From: Bacillota bacterium
Lineage (GTDB): Bacteria > Bacillota > Clostridia > Christensenellales > Aristaeellaceae
Reading direction: 5' to 3'
DNA: 64,000 nucleotides
Assembly: GCA_023444095.1 (NCBI GenBank)
Contig: JAEZRP010000010.1
Coordinates: 55,051 to 119,050, forward strand
This document shows, in pieces, positions 1 through 7,555 of this stretch (position 1 is the first letter of the stretch; each line of letters opens with the position of its first letter). The notes below the pieces were generated by a model. It saw only the letters and a list, made by a program, of their open reading frames with translations. It did no database searches and was not told the DNA's origin. A program made the position numbers and the translations under genes.

Positions 1-151
1 TCGCGTGATCGAGCTGGGAAGCGATCTTGTCTTCCCGCTTTTTCAGGAACTTCTTGACGGGCTTATAGAGAAGATAATAAACGACGGCCAAAAGGAGCGC
101 CGTATTGAGCATATGGAGCAGTATGGTCGTCGGGTTGAACAATCCTTCCAA
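1..151 (-). CDS. atpF: ATP synthase F0 subunit b, N-terminal part (cut by window edge)
   Basis: The first 50 codons of the peripheral-stalk b subunit of F-type ATP synthase. The product starts with a hydrophobic membrane anchor (about residues 7-28, LLHMLNTALLLAVVYYLLY) and goes straight into a basic helix (KPVKKFLKKRED), the usual layout of subunit b. A TTG codon at 151 is the best start, with a G-rich Shine-Dalgarno stretch (GGGGGG) about 7 bases upstream. The next in-frame TTG at 142 has its purine run too close. It follows atpE by 32 bases in the same direction, the standard order a-c-b. The remainder lies outside the window. Confidence 0.9.
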   Translation of the reverse strand, partial: MEGLFNPTTILLHMLNTALLLAVVYYLLYKPVKKFLKKREDKIASQLDHA

Positions 152-183
152 GCGCGCACCCCCCGTATCAGTCTCTGCCTTAC

Positions 184-426
184 CTACGCGACCTTGCCCG
201 CGAGGACGAAGATCAGGAGAATGGCGACGAGCAGCGCGTAAATGGCGCAGGTCTCCATCAGAATGAGGCCGAACAGGAGCGAGGAGCTGACCTTGCCCGA
301 GGCCTCGGGCTGACGTGCGATCGCCTCAGACGCCTTGCCGGTTGCGATGCCCATGCCGATGGCGGCGAAGCCGCCGCAAAGGGCCGCGATCCCCGCGCCG
401 ATGGCGATCAAACCAAGAACTGACAT
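184..426 (-). CDS. atpE: ATP synthase F0 subunit c (rotor ring proteolipid)
   Basis: An 80-residue two-helix proteolipid that would form the c-ring. The polar loop RQPEASG lies at about residues 38-44, and the ion-carrying glutamate is Glu58 in LILMETCAIYAL. In sodium-binding rings the first helix supplies a glutamine at the position corresponding to Met24 here (context AIGMGIATGKA), and the Glu is followed by Ser-Thr. Here it is followed by Thr-Cys. The ring is therefore more likely proton-driven, an inference from family knowledge. A clear Shine-Dalgarno (GGAGGGAAC) precedes the ATG. It is in the same operon as atpB, 31 bases downstream. Confidence 0.95.
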   Translation of the reverse strand: MSVLGLIAIGAGIAALCGGFAAIGMGIATGKASEAIARQPEASGKVSSSLLFGLILMETCAIYALLVAILLIFVLAGKVA

Positions 427-457
427 GTTGTTCCCTCCAAACGTTCTGTAATGTTGT

Positions 458-1120
458 CTATTCTACCGCCTCGCTCGTGTAGATGAGGGAGAGCAGGCCG
501 AACACGAATACCTGGATGCCGATCTCGGCCACCGTGAAAAACGACGAGAACGCCGCGGGGAGCACGACGGGCACCAGGGAATAGATCATCTCCATGATGA
601 CCGAGCCCACGAGGATGTTCGCGAAGAGCCGGATGCCCATCGAAAACGGCGTGATGAGGTCCGTGAGCACGCGGATGGGCGCGACGATGGCGTTGGGCTC
701 GAACAGCCGCTTCGTGCGTCCCCAAAGGCCCCGATACCGGATGCCCGTCACGTTCACGGCCAGAAAGCAGGTGATCCCGAGCCCCAGCGTGCAGTTGAAG
801 TCGCCCGTCGCGGGGGGAAGCCCGAAAAGCTCGATGATCGAGGTGGAAAACACATAGAGCATCAGCGTAAGCGAGATCGGCGCGATGAGGGGCGCGCAGC
901 CGCCCACATAGGACTTCGCCCACGACTCGAGCCCCGAGACGATCATTTCGAGCACGTTTTGCAACCCCTTCGGGCGCTCGGCGAATCGCTTCCTGATGTA
1001 TATGTTCACCGCCAGCAGGAGGACGAAAAGCACGGCGAGCACGCCCCAGGCGATCACCACGCTCAGGCCGATGTTCACGCCGAACAGATGAAAGGGAACG
1101 GGATAGATGTTGACTTCCAC
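458..1120 (-). CDS. atpB: ATP synthase F0 subunit a
   Basis: A 220-residue integral membrane subunit forming the two ion half-channels next to the c-ring. The conserved helix with the essential arginine is visible near the C-terminus as FSMGIRLFANILVG, followed by a last hydrophobic helix ending LLSLIYTSEAVE. I place the start at the GTG at 1120: GGAGGGGGAG lies just upstream, it gives a normal N-terminus (VEVNIYPVPFHLFGVN), and it leaves only one base after the atpI-like stop. An ATG 54 bases further upstream lies inside the previous gene and is unlikely. Confidence 0.95.
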   Translation of the reverse strand: MEVNIYPVPFHLFGVNIGLSVVIAWGVLAVLFVLLLAVNIYIRKRFAERPKGLQNVLEMIVSGLESWAKSYVGGCAPLIAPISLTLMLYVFSTSIIELFGLPPATGDFNCTLGLGITCFLAVNVTGIRYRGLWGRTKRLFEPNAIVAPIRVLTDLITPFSMGIRLFANILVGSVIMEMIYSLVPVVLPAAFSSFFTVAEIGIQVFVFGLLSLIYTSEAVE

Positions 1121-1121
1121 T

Positions 1122-1379
1122 TTACTCTCCCCCTCCTTTGCGCAACTTGCGCCACTTGACGGCAACCCATCCAAGGTATGTGCAGCTCGCGCCCGCCGTC
1201 AGGGCGAGAAGCGCTGGAACCGAAAAATACGCGGCTGCCAGCATGGGGAATACCCACATCGGCAGCTTCGCGGCGGCCATCCAGAGATTCGGCCGAACCG
1301 CCAACCGCATCGTGAGGCGAATCTGCAAAAGGGCCAGACCCACGCCCGCGGCGCTCGCGACAATCATCGACAGAAGCAT
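1122..1379 (-). CDS. Small two-helix membrane protein, ATP synthase subunit I-like
   Basis: An 85-residue hydrophobic protein with about two to three membrane segments, ending in a basic tail (KWRKLRKGGGE). Its place directly upstream of atpB matches AtpI, a poorly conserved accessory protein for c-ring assembly. Identification rests mainly on position and topology, not on a recognisable motif. The ATG at 1379 has no Shine-Dalgarno sequence. A TTGACA-16-TATAAT promoter is placed so that the predicted transcription start falls on the A of this ATG, so the message may be leaderless from this promoter. A second promoter further upstream would give a leader of about 130 bases. Confidence 0.6.
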   Translation of the reverse strand: MLLSMIVASAAGVGLALLQIRLTMRLAVRPNLWMAAAKLPMWVFPMLAAAYFSVPALLALTAGASCTYLGWVAVKWRKLRKGGGE

Positions 1380-1385
1380 GGCTTC

Positions 1386-1413
1386 ATTATAACCTACATT
1401 GGAGCATTGTCAA
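1386..1413 (-). promoter_or_regulatory. Consensus sigma-A promoter for the atp operon (proximal)
   Basis: On the minus strand TTGACA (1413-1408), a 16-base spacer and TATAAT (1391-1386). Only six bases separate the -10 hexamer from the ATG at 1379, so the usual initiation point coincides with the start codon. Confidence 0.8.
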
Positions 1414-1513
1414 GCACCCCGAACACAAGTTGCCCGAGAAGCATCGCGCAGGTGACGCGCGCTCCGTCCCACGCTGCACAATCGCGGCGCGCCCGCATGC
1501 TTTCTTTCGAAAA

Positions 1514-1541
1514 ATGATACAAGATTTTCCCGACATGTCAA
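1514..1541 (-). promoter_or_regulatory. Second promoter-like element upstream of the atp operon (distal)
   Basis: Minus strand TTGACA (1541-1536), 16-base spacer, TATCAT (1519-1514), in the 264-base gap between the leuB stop and atpI. It would produce a leader of about 130 bases before the atpI-like ORF. I saw no strong terminator between leuB and this site. Confidence 0.55.
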
Positions 1542-1643
1542 TCAACATGCGGAACGTGCGGCGAAAATCGGTGAAGATGGTGGAGCAACTCTTCTCGAAC
1601 GGCCAGAGCAATCCTCAGAAATCTTAATATTCCCGATCTTGCT

Positions 1644-2687
1644 CTAGAGGCGTGACAGGATGGCATCCGTCATCGCGCAGGTTCCGAGCGCGCCTTCCGC
1701 GCCCGCCGCGATATCGAAGGTGCGAAGTCCGTCCGCGACGGCCCGACGCACGGCTTTTTCCACCCGGTCGGCGGCCCCTGGCATATCGAGGGAGAGCCGG
1801 AGCATCATGGCGACCGAGAGAATCGTCGCAATGGGGTTCGCAACGCCCTTCCCCGCGATGTCGGGCGCGGAGCCGTGGATGGGCTCATAGAGCCCGCGCG
1901 TGCCGTCGCCGAGGGACGCCGAGGGCAGCATGCCGATGGAACCGGTGAGCATGCTCGCCTCGTCGGAGAGGATGTCGCCAAACAGGTTCGAAGTCACCAT
2001 CACGTCGAACTGCGCCGGGTTTTTCACAAGCTGCATGGCGCAGTTGTCGACCAGCATGTCGGAGAGCGCGACCTCGGGATACTCCTTGGCGAGTTCGTGG
2101 ATCACCTCCCGCCAGAGCCGGGAGGATTCGAGCACGTTGGCTTTATCGACGCTCACGAGCCTTTTCCCGCGCTTCATGGCGAGCTCGAACGCCACGCGGC
2201 CGATCCTGAGGATCTCCGTCTCGGAGTAGCACTCGGTGTCGTACGCCTCGTTCCCCATTTTTCCGATCCGCCTGCCGCGCTCGCCGAAGTAGATGCCGCC
2301 GGTTAATTCCCGCACGATCACCATGTCGAAGCCGCCCGCAGCCTTTAGAGGACACGCGTCCGCGAGCTCCGGGAAGAGCGACGCCGGACGCAGATTCGCA
2401 TACAGCCCCAGCGCCCCGCGCAGCCCCAGGAGCGCGCGCTCCGGGCGAAGATGCCCGGGAAGCGTATCCCACTTGGGGCCGCCCACCGCGCCCAGAAGCA
2501 CCGCGTCGCAGGTCAGCGCGTCCGCGACGGTTTTGTCCGGGAGCGGCACGCCGGTTTCGTCGATGGCGCAGCCGCCCGCCGGGAGGTCTACGTAATCAAA
2601 GGTTCCCAGGGCGTCGAGAACTCGGACGCCCGCCTCCACGATCTCGGGGCCGATGCCGTCGCCGCGCACGAGTCCAATCTTCATCAT
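1644..2687 (-). CDS. leuB: 3-isopropylmalate dehydrogenase
   Basis: A 347-residue NAD-dependent beta-decarboxylating dehydrogenase, converting 3-isopropylmalate to 2-oxoisocaproate. Together with CimA it can also process the citramalate-derived intermediate to 2-oxobutyrate. Recognisable motifs are GDGIGPEI at the N-terminus, DKANVLESSRLWREV in the substrate region and SNLFGDILSDEASMLTGS with the metal-binding aspartates. Length is normal. It is the last gene of the ilv-leu operon and overlaps leuD by four bases (ATGA), so it is translationally coupled. Confidence 0.97.
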   Translation of the reverse strand: MMKIGLVRGDGIGPEIVEAGVRVLDALGTFDYVDLPAGGCAIDETGVPLPDKTVADALTCDAVLLGAVGGPKWDTLPGHLRPERALLGLRGALGLYANLRPASLFPELADACPLKAAGGFDMVIVRELTGGIYFGERGRRIGKMGNEAYDTECYSETEILRIGRVAFELAMKRGKRLVSVDKANVLESSRLWREVIHELAKEYPEVALSDMLVDNCAMQLVKNPAQFDVMVTSNLFGDILSDEASMLTGSIGMLPSASLGDGTRGLYEPIHGSAPDIAGKGVANPIATILSVAMMLRLSLDMPGAADRVEKAVRRAVADGLRTFDIAAGAEGALGTCAMTDAILSRL

Positions 2688-3184
2688 GCGCCCTCCAGCT
2701 TCCCGGCCCTGACCGCCTCGATGAGTCCGCCGGATGTGAGGATATCCTTCATGAAAGCGGGCATGGGCGCGACGGCGTATTTTTTGCCCGTCGTCTCGTC
2801 GACGATCACGCCGCCGTCAAAGTCCACGGAAATCTCATCGCCGTCTTTGATCTCCGCAGAGGCTTCAGGGCATTCGAGGATGGGGAGGCCGATGTTGATG
2901 GCGTTTCTGTTGAAGATGCGCGCGAAGCTCGCGGCGATGACGCAGGAGATGCCCGACTCCTTGATGGCGATGGGCGCGTGCTCGCGCGAGGAGCCGCAGC
3001 CGAAGTTCTTCCCGCCCACCATGATATCGCCCTTTTTCACGCGGGAGAGGAACGTCTTGTCGATGTCCTCCATGCAGTGAGACGCCAGCTCCCTGGGATC
3101 GGTGGTGTTCAAGTACCGTGCGGGGATGATGACGTCGGTGTCGACGTTGTCGCCGTACTTAATGGCTTTGCCGTTTGCCTTCAT
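2684..3184 (-). CDS. leuD: 3-isopropylmalate dehydratase, small subunit
   Basis: A 166-residue swivel domain of isopropylmalate isomerase, the short form that pairs with a LeuC of about 420 residues. The GGKNFGCGSSREHAP loop (about residues 57-71) and YLNTTDPRELASHCMED mark the family. It forms the active site with LeuC and isomerises 2-isopropylmalate to 3-isopropylmalate, and very probably citramalate to methylmalate in the CimA pathway. It lies between leuC (3 bases upstream) and leuB (4-base overlap). Confidence 0.96.
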   Translation of the reverse strand: MKANGKAIKYGDNVDTDVIIPARYLNTTDPRELASHCMEDIDKTFLSRVKKGDIMVGGKNFGCGSSREHAPIAIKESGISCVIAASFARIFNRNAINIGLPILECPEASAEIKDGDEISVDFDGGVIVDETTGKKYAVAPMPAFMKDILTSGGLIEAVRAGKLEGA

Positions 3185-3187
3185 CGT

Positions 3188-4462
3188 TTACGCCTCCTTG
3201 TCCAGCATGTCGGGGGTGACGAGTTTGCCCGCCACGGCGGACGCGGCAGCGACGGCGGGACTGGCCAGATAGACCTCCGAGCCCGTGTGGCCCATGCGTC
3301 CGACGAAATTGCGGTTGGTAGTCGCGACCGCGCGCTCGCCGTCCGCGAGGATACCCATGTGGCCGCCCAGGCAGGGGCCGCAGGTGGGCGTCGAGACCGC
3401 GCAGCCCGCGTCGACAAAGACGTTAAAAAGGCCCATGTTCATGGCGTCCTGCCAGATCTTCTGGGTAGCGGGAATGATGATGGCGCGCACGCCCTTCTTG
3501 ACCTTCCGGCCGCGCAGGATGTCCGCCGCGATGATGAGGTCCTCGAGACGCCCGTTGGTGCAGCTCCCGATCACGACCTGGTCGATGGGGAGGTCGCCCG
3601 CTTCCTCGACGGGACGCGTGTTCTCGGGAAGGTGCGGGAACGCGGCGGTGGGCTTGATTTCGGAAAGGTCGATCTCGTACGTCTCGTCGTATTCGGCGTC
3701 GGGATCGGCGGTGTAGACCGTGGGCGCCTTGGCGCCGTGCGCCTTGAGGTACTCGATGGTCTGTTCGTCGACCTCGAACACGCCGTTCTTGGCGCCCGCT
3801 TCGATGGCCATGTTTGCCATGCACAGCCGGTCGGAGACGGTCAGTTGCGAGACGCCCGCGCCCACGAACTCCATAGACTTGTAAAGCGCGCCGTCCACGC
3901 CGATCATGCCGATGATGTGGAGAATGACATCCTTGCCGGACACGAACTTGCACATGGAACCCTTGAGCACGAACCGGATCGCGCCGGGCACCTTGAACCA
4001 CAGTTTCCCAGTCGCCATGGCGCAGGCGATATCGGTCGACCCCACGCCCGTCGAGAACGCGCCGAGCGCGCCGTAGGTGCAGGTGTGGCTGTCCGCGCCG
4101 ACCACGAGGTCACCCGCGCCCACGAGACCCTTTTCGGGCAAAAGAGCGTGCTCTACGCCCATCTCGCCCACGTCGTAGAAGTGGGTGATGCCGTACTTCT
4201 GGGCGAACTTCCGCACGGTCTTGACCTGCTCTGCGGCCTTGATGTCCTTGTTGGGGGTGAAATGGTCCATGACGAGGGCGATTTTTTCCCTGTCAAAGAC
4301 GCTGCCCCGTCCAAGCTTCTCGAACTCGTTGACCGCCACCGGCGCCGTGATATCGTTTCCGAGAACGAAATCCACGTTCGCGAGCACCAGCTCGCCCGGT
4401 ACGACCTTCTCCTTGCCGCAATGCGCGGCGATGATCTTCTGGCTCATCGTCATGCCTGACAT
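3188..4462 (-). CDS. leuC: 3-isopropylmalate dehydratase, large subunit
   Basis: A 424-residue aconitase-family subunit holding a [4Fe-4S] cluster. Cluster cysteines are visible in VIGSCTNGRLEDL and TPTCGPCLGGHMG. The short length and sequence style are those of the LeuC/homoaconitase-like subfamily used by clostridia and archaea. The ATG at 4462 is preceded by GGGAGGAAG with 5-7 bases spacing and overlaps the end of cimA by 13 bases, which indicates coupling. It serves both leucine and, via citramalate, isoleucine synthesis in this operon. Confidence 0.96.
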   Translation of the reverse strand: MSGMTMSQKIIAAHCGKEKVVPGELVLANVDFVLGNDITAPVAVNEFEKLGRGSVFDREKIALVMDHFTPNKDIKAAEQVKTVRKFAQKYGITHFYDVGEMGVEHALLPEKGLVGAGDLVVGADSHTCTYGALGAFSTGVGSTDIACAMATGKLWFKVPGAIRFVLKGSMCKFVSGKDVILHIIGMIGVDGALYKSMEFVGAGVSQLTVSDRLCMANMAIEAGAKNGVFEVDEQTIEYLKAHGAKAPTVYTADPDAEYDETYEIDLSEIKPTAAFPHLPENTRPVEEAGDLPIDQVVIGSCTNGRLEDLIIAADILRGRKVKKGVRAIIIPATQKIWQDAMNMGLFNVFVDAGCAVSTPTCGPCLGGHMGILADGERAVATTNRNFVGRMGHTGSEVYLASPAVAAASAVAGKLVTPDMLDKEA

Positions 4463-6042
4463 GCGCGCTTCCTCCCTTCCTCATCGCGGGTGAGCTTAAA
4501 TTCAATCGAATCGACCAGCGCCCGCCAACTGGCCTCGATGATGTCTGTCGAGACGCCGACCGTCGTCCAGACGTCCGTTCCGTCCGTCGATTCGATGAGG
4601 ACCCGGACGCGCGCGGCGGTGGCGGAGTCCGCCTCCAGGACGCGCACCTTGTAGTCGGTGAGCTTCATTTCCGAAAGCTGGGGGTAAAAGACCGCGAGCG
4701 CCTTGCGCAGCGCGAGGTCGAGCGCGTTCACGGGGCCGTTGCCCATGGCGGCGGCCGTTTCGTCGCGGTCGCCCACTTTCACGCGGATCATGGCCGAGCA
4801 GGGCAACTCGCCGTCAGCCGCCGGCGACTCGCTCGAGGCGCGGTAGAGAACCAGCGTGAAGTGGGGCGTGAACCGCCCGATGAGCCGCCGGACGAGCAGC
4901 TCGAAGCTCGCGTCCGCCGCCTCGAACTGATAGCCCTTGTGCTCCATCTCCTTGAGAGAATCGATGATCGTCTGAATCTCCGGGGAGTTCTTCTTGAGTT
5001 CGGGTGCGTAGGCGCGCACCTTTTCGAGGACGGTCGAGCGGCCGCTGACCTCCGAGGCGAGGAAGCGCCGGGCGTTTCCGACGGTCTCGGGCTCGACGTG
5101 CTCGAAGGAGCGCGGAAGCTTCAGAACCCCGTCCACGTGCATGCCGCCCTTGTGGGCAAACGCGCTCGCGCCGGTGAAGGGCTTCGAGCCGCGGATGGTC
5201 ACGTTCGAGATCTCGGCGATGCGGGTGGCGGTTCCGAAGAGCGCGGCAAGGTCCGCGCCGGGGGCACGGAAGCCCTTTTTCAAAACCAGATCGGGGACGA
5301 CGATCGACAAATCCGCGTTTCCGCAGCGCTCGCCGTAGCCGATGAAGGTGCCCTGCACATGGCGCGCGCCCTCCTCGACGGCGACGACGGTGTTCGCAAC
5401 CGCGCAGCCCGCGTCGTCGTGGCAGTGGATGCCGACGCGGGAATCCGGGAAGCGGGAGACGACGTGCGCGACCGCGGAAACGATGTCCGAGGGAAGCGTG
5501 CCGCCGTTCGTGTCGCAAAGCGCCAGAACGTCCGCGCCGCCGTGGACGGCCGCCTCGAGCACCCTGAGCGCGTAGGCCGCGTCCTCGAAGTAGCCGTCGA
5601 AGAAGTGTTCCGCGTCGAAGATCAGCTCGCGGCCGCGATCCTTAAAGAATTTCACGGTGTCGTACACGAGTTCGAGGTTCTCCTCGTCTCCCGCCTGCAG
5701 AATCTCGCGCACATGGAGGAGCCAGCTCTTTCCGAAGATGGCGACGGCGGGCGTTTCGGCCCGGAGCAGCGACTGGACGTTCGAATCCTCCTCGACCCGA
5801 ATCCCCTTTCGGCGCGTGGCCCCGAACGCGCACAGCTTCGCCTTGGAGAGCCGCACCTCGCGCATCCTTTCAAAGAACTCGATGTCCTTGGGATTCGAGC
5901 CGGGGTTGCCCGCCTCGATGTAGTGAACGCCGAACGCGTCGAGCGCCTTTACGATGTTCAGCTTGTCGCGCACGGAAAAGGAGATGCCCTCGCTCTGCGC
6001 GCCGTCGCGCAGGGTGGAGTCAAAAACCTCGAACTCGCGCAT
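4450..6042 (-). CDS. cimA: (R)-citramalate synthase
   Basis: A 530-residue DRE-TIM metallolyase that condenses pyruvate and acetyl-CoA to citramalate, starting isoleucine synthesis without threonine. The N-terminal DSTLRDGAQSEGISFS motif and HIEAGNPGSNPKD-type context (here YIEAGNPGSNPKD) distinguish it from LeuA, which has DTTLRDGEQAPG. The metal-binding HCHDD lies in the middle of the barrel. A C-terminal regulatory domain like that of LeuA follows, likely for isoleucine feedback. It starts 4 bases after leuA ends. No ilvA (threonine deaminase) is present in the window, which fits use of the citramalate route. Confidence 0.93.
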   Translation of the reverse strand: MREFEVFDSTLRDGAQSEGISFSVRDKLNIVKALDAFGVHYIEAGNPGSNPKDIEFFERMREVRLSKAKLCAFGATRRKGIRVEEDSNVQSLLRAETPAVAIFGKSWLLHVREILQAGDEENLELVYDTVKFFKDRGRELIFDAEHFFDGYFEDAAYALRVLEAAVHGGADVLALCDTNGGTLPSDIVSAVAHVVSRFPDSRVGIHCHDDAGCAVANTVVAVEEGARHVQGTFIGYGERCGNADLSIVVPDLVLKKGFRAPGADLAALFGTATRIAEISNVTIRGSKPFTGASAFAHKGGMHVDGVLKLPRSFEHVEPETVGNARRFLASEVSGRSTVLEKVRAYAPELKKNSPEIQTIIDSLKEMEHKGYQFEAADASFELLVRRLIGRFTPHFTLVLYRASSESPAADGELPCSAMIRVKVGDRDETAAAMGNGPVNALDLALRKALAVFYPQLSEMKLTDYKVRVLEADSATAARVRVLIESTDGTDVWTTVGVSTDIIEASWRALVDSIEFKLTRDEEGRKRACQA

Positions 6043-6046
6043 CGAA

Positions 6047-7555
6047 TCACCTCGTTTCCAGAATCTTGTTGAGCCCGTTGATGTAGGCCAGGATCGACGA
6101 CTCGATGATGTCGGTGGAGAGGCCGCGCCCGGTCACGGTGTCGTCGCCGTTTTTCAGTTTCACGATGACCTCGCCCAATGCGTCCTTGCCCTCGGAGATG
6201 GAGTGGATGGCGTAATCCTCGAGCTTATAGCCGTTGAAACCCACGCACTTGTCGATGGCGTTGTAGGCCGCGTCGATGGGGCCGTCGCCGAGCGCGACTT
6301 CCTCGATCACCTCGTCGCCCTTCTTGAGCCTAACGACGCAGGAGGCGGTGGCATGGTTCCCGGCGTGCACGGTGAAGCGCTCAAGCTCCAACTCGCCGCC
6401 GCGCGCGGTGATCTTGGCGTCGACGATGGCCTCGATGTCGCGGTCGGAGACGACCTTCTTCTTGTCGCAGAGGCCCTTAAACTGCTCGAAGAACTCCGCG
6501 ATCTGGCTTTCGTCCAGCTTGTAGCCGAGCTCCGACAAACGCTCCTCGAAGGCGTGCTTGCCGGAGTGCTTTCCCAAGACCATCCGGTTCTTGTTGAGGC
6601 CGATGGACTCGGGCGTCATGATCTCGTAGGTCGTCCGCTCCGCCATGACGCCGTGCTGGTGGATGCCCGACTCGTGGAGGAACGCGTTCACGCCCACGAC
6701 GGGCTTGTTGAGCGGAACCGACATGCCGATGATGCCGTACACCAGCCGGGAGGTCCTGTAAATCTGGGTGGTGTCGATCCTCGTCTCGGCATCATAATAG
6801 CTCCTGCGGGTTCGCAGCGCCATGACGATCTCCTCGAGCGACGCGTTTCCCGCGCGCTCTCCGAGGCCGTTGATGGTGCATTCAACCTGCGTCGCGCCCG
6901 CCCTGATGCCGGCCAGTGTGTTTGCGACCGCCATCCCCAAATCGTTGTGGTTATGAAGCGACAGTTCCGCCCTGTGGAGGTTCTCGCAGTTCTCCTTCAA
7001 ATATTCGATCATGGCGGCGATGTCCTCGGGCGTGGAGAAGCCCACGGTGTCCGGTACGTTTACCACCGTCGCGCCCGCGTCGATCGCCGCCGAGACGACC
7101 TGCGCGAGGAAGGGAAATTCGCTGCGCGTCGCGTCCTCGCAGGAGAACTCGACGTCGCTCATCTTCTTTTTCGCGTAGGCGACGGCGTACTTTGTCTGCT
7201 CCAACACCTGCTGGGGCGTCTTTTTGAGCTTATACTGCATGTGAACCGGTGATGTCGCGAGGAACACATGGATGCGCGGGGAGACGGCGTTTCTGAGCGC
7301 CTCGTAGGAAGCGTCGATGTCCTTCTCGAGCGCGCGGGAGAGCGACGCGACCGTCATGTTCTTAACCGATTCCGCGATGGTCCTGACGGACTCGAAGTCG
7401 CCCGGAGAGGAGATGGCGAAGCCCGCCTCCATGATGTCCACGCCCAGCCGCTCGAGTTGGCGGGCGACCTCGATCTTCTCCTTGAGGTTCATGCTGCAGC
7501 CCGGCGCCTGTTCCCCGTCGCGCAGCGTGGTGTCGAAAATCCGAATCTGTTTCAT
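6047..7555 (-). CDS. leuA: 2-isopropylmalate synthase
   Basis: A 502-residue enzyme condensing 2-oxoisovalerate with acetyl-CoA, the committed step of leucine synthesis. The TIM barrel begins with IFDTTLRDGEQAPGCSMN and carries the metal-binding SLHNHNDLGMAVAN and the conserved NGLGERAGNASLEE. The C-terminal leucine-binding regulatory domain (about residues 390-502) is complete, so feedback inhibition by leucine is expected. It overlaps the ilvD stop region by 4 bases. Confidence 0.96.
   Translation of the reverse strand: MKQIRIFDTTLRDGEQAPGCSMNLKEKIEVARQLERLGVDIMEAGFAISSPGDFESVRTIAESVKNMTVASLSRALEKDIDASYEALRNAVSPRIHVFLATSPVHMQYKLKKTPQQVLEQTKYAVAYAKKKMSDVEFSCEDATRSEFPFLAQVVSAAIDAGATVVNVPDTVGFSTPEDIAAMIEYLKENCENLHRAELSLHNHNDLGMAVANTLAGIRAGATQVECTINGLGERAGNASLEEIVMALRTRRSYYDAETRIDTTQIYRTSRLVYGIIGMSVPLNKPVVGVNAFLHESGIHQHGVMAERTTYEIMTPESIGLNKNRMVLGKHSGKHAFEERLSELGYKLDESQIAEFFEQFKGLCDKKKVVSDRDIEAIVDAKITARGGELELERFTVHAGNHATASCVVRLKKGDEVIEEVALGDGPIDAAYNAIDKCVGFNGYKLEDYAIHSISEGKDALGEVIVKLKNGDDTVTGRGLSTDIIESSILAYINGLNKILETR

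Noticed and set aside
2978..4459. Long plus-strand ORFs opposite leuC, cimA, leuA, ilvD and ilvB (for example this one of 493 codons)
   Set aside because: They mirror strongly conserved minus-strand enzymes and have the skewed composition of shadows in GC-rich DNA.
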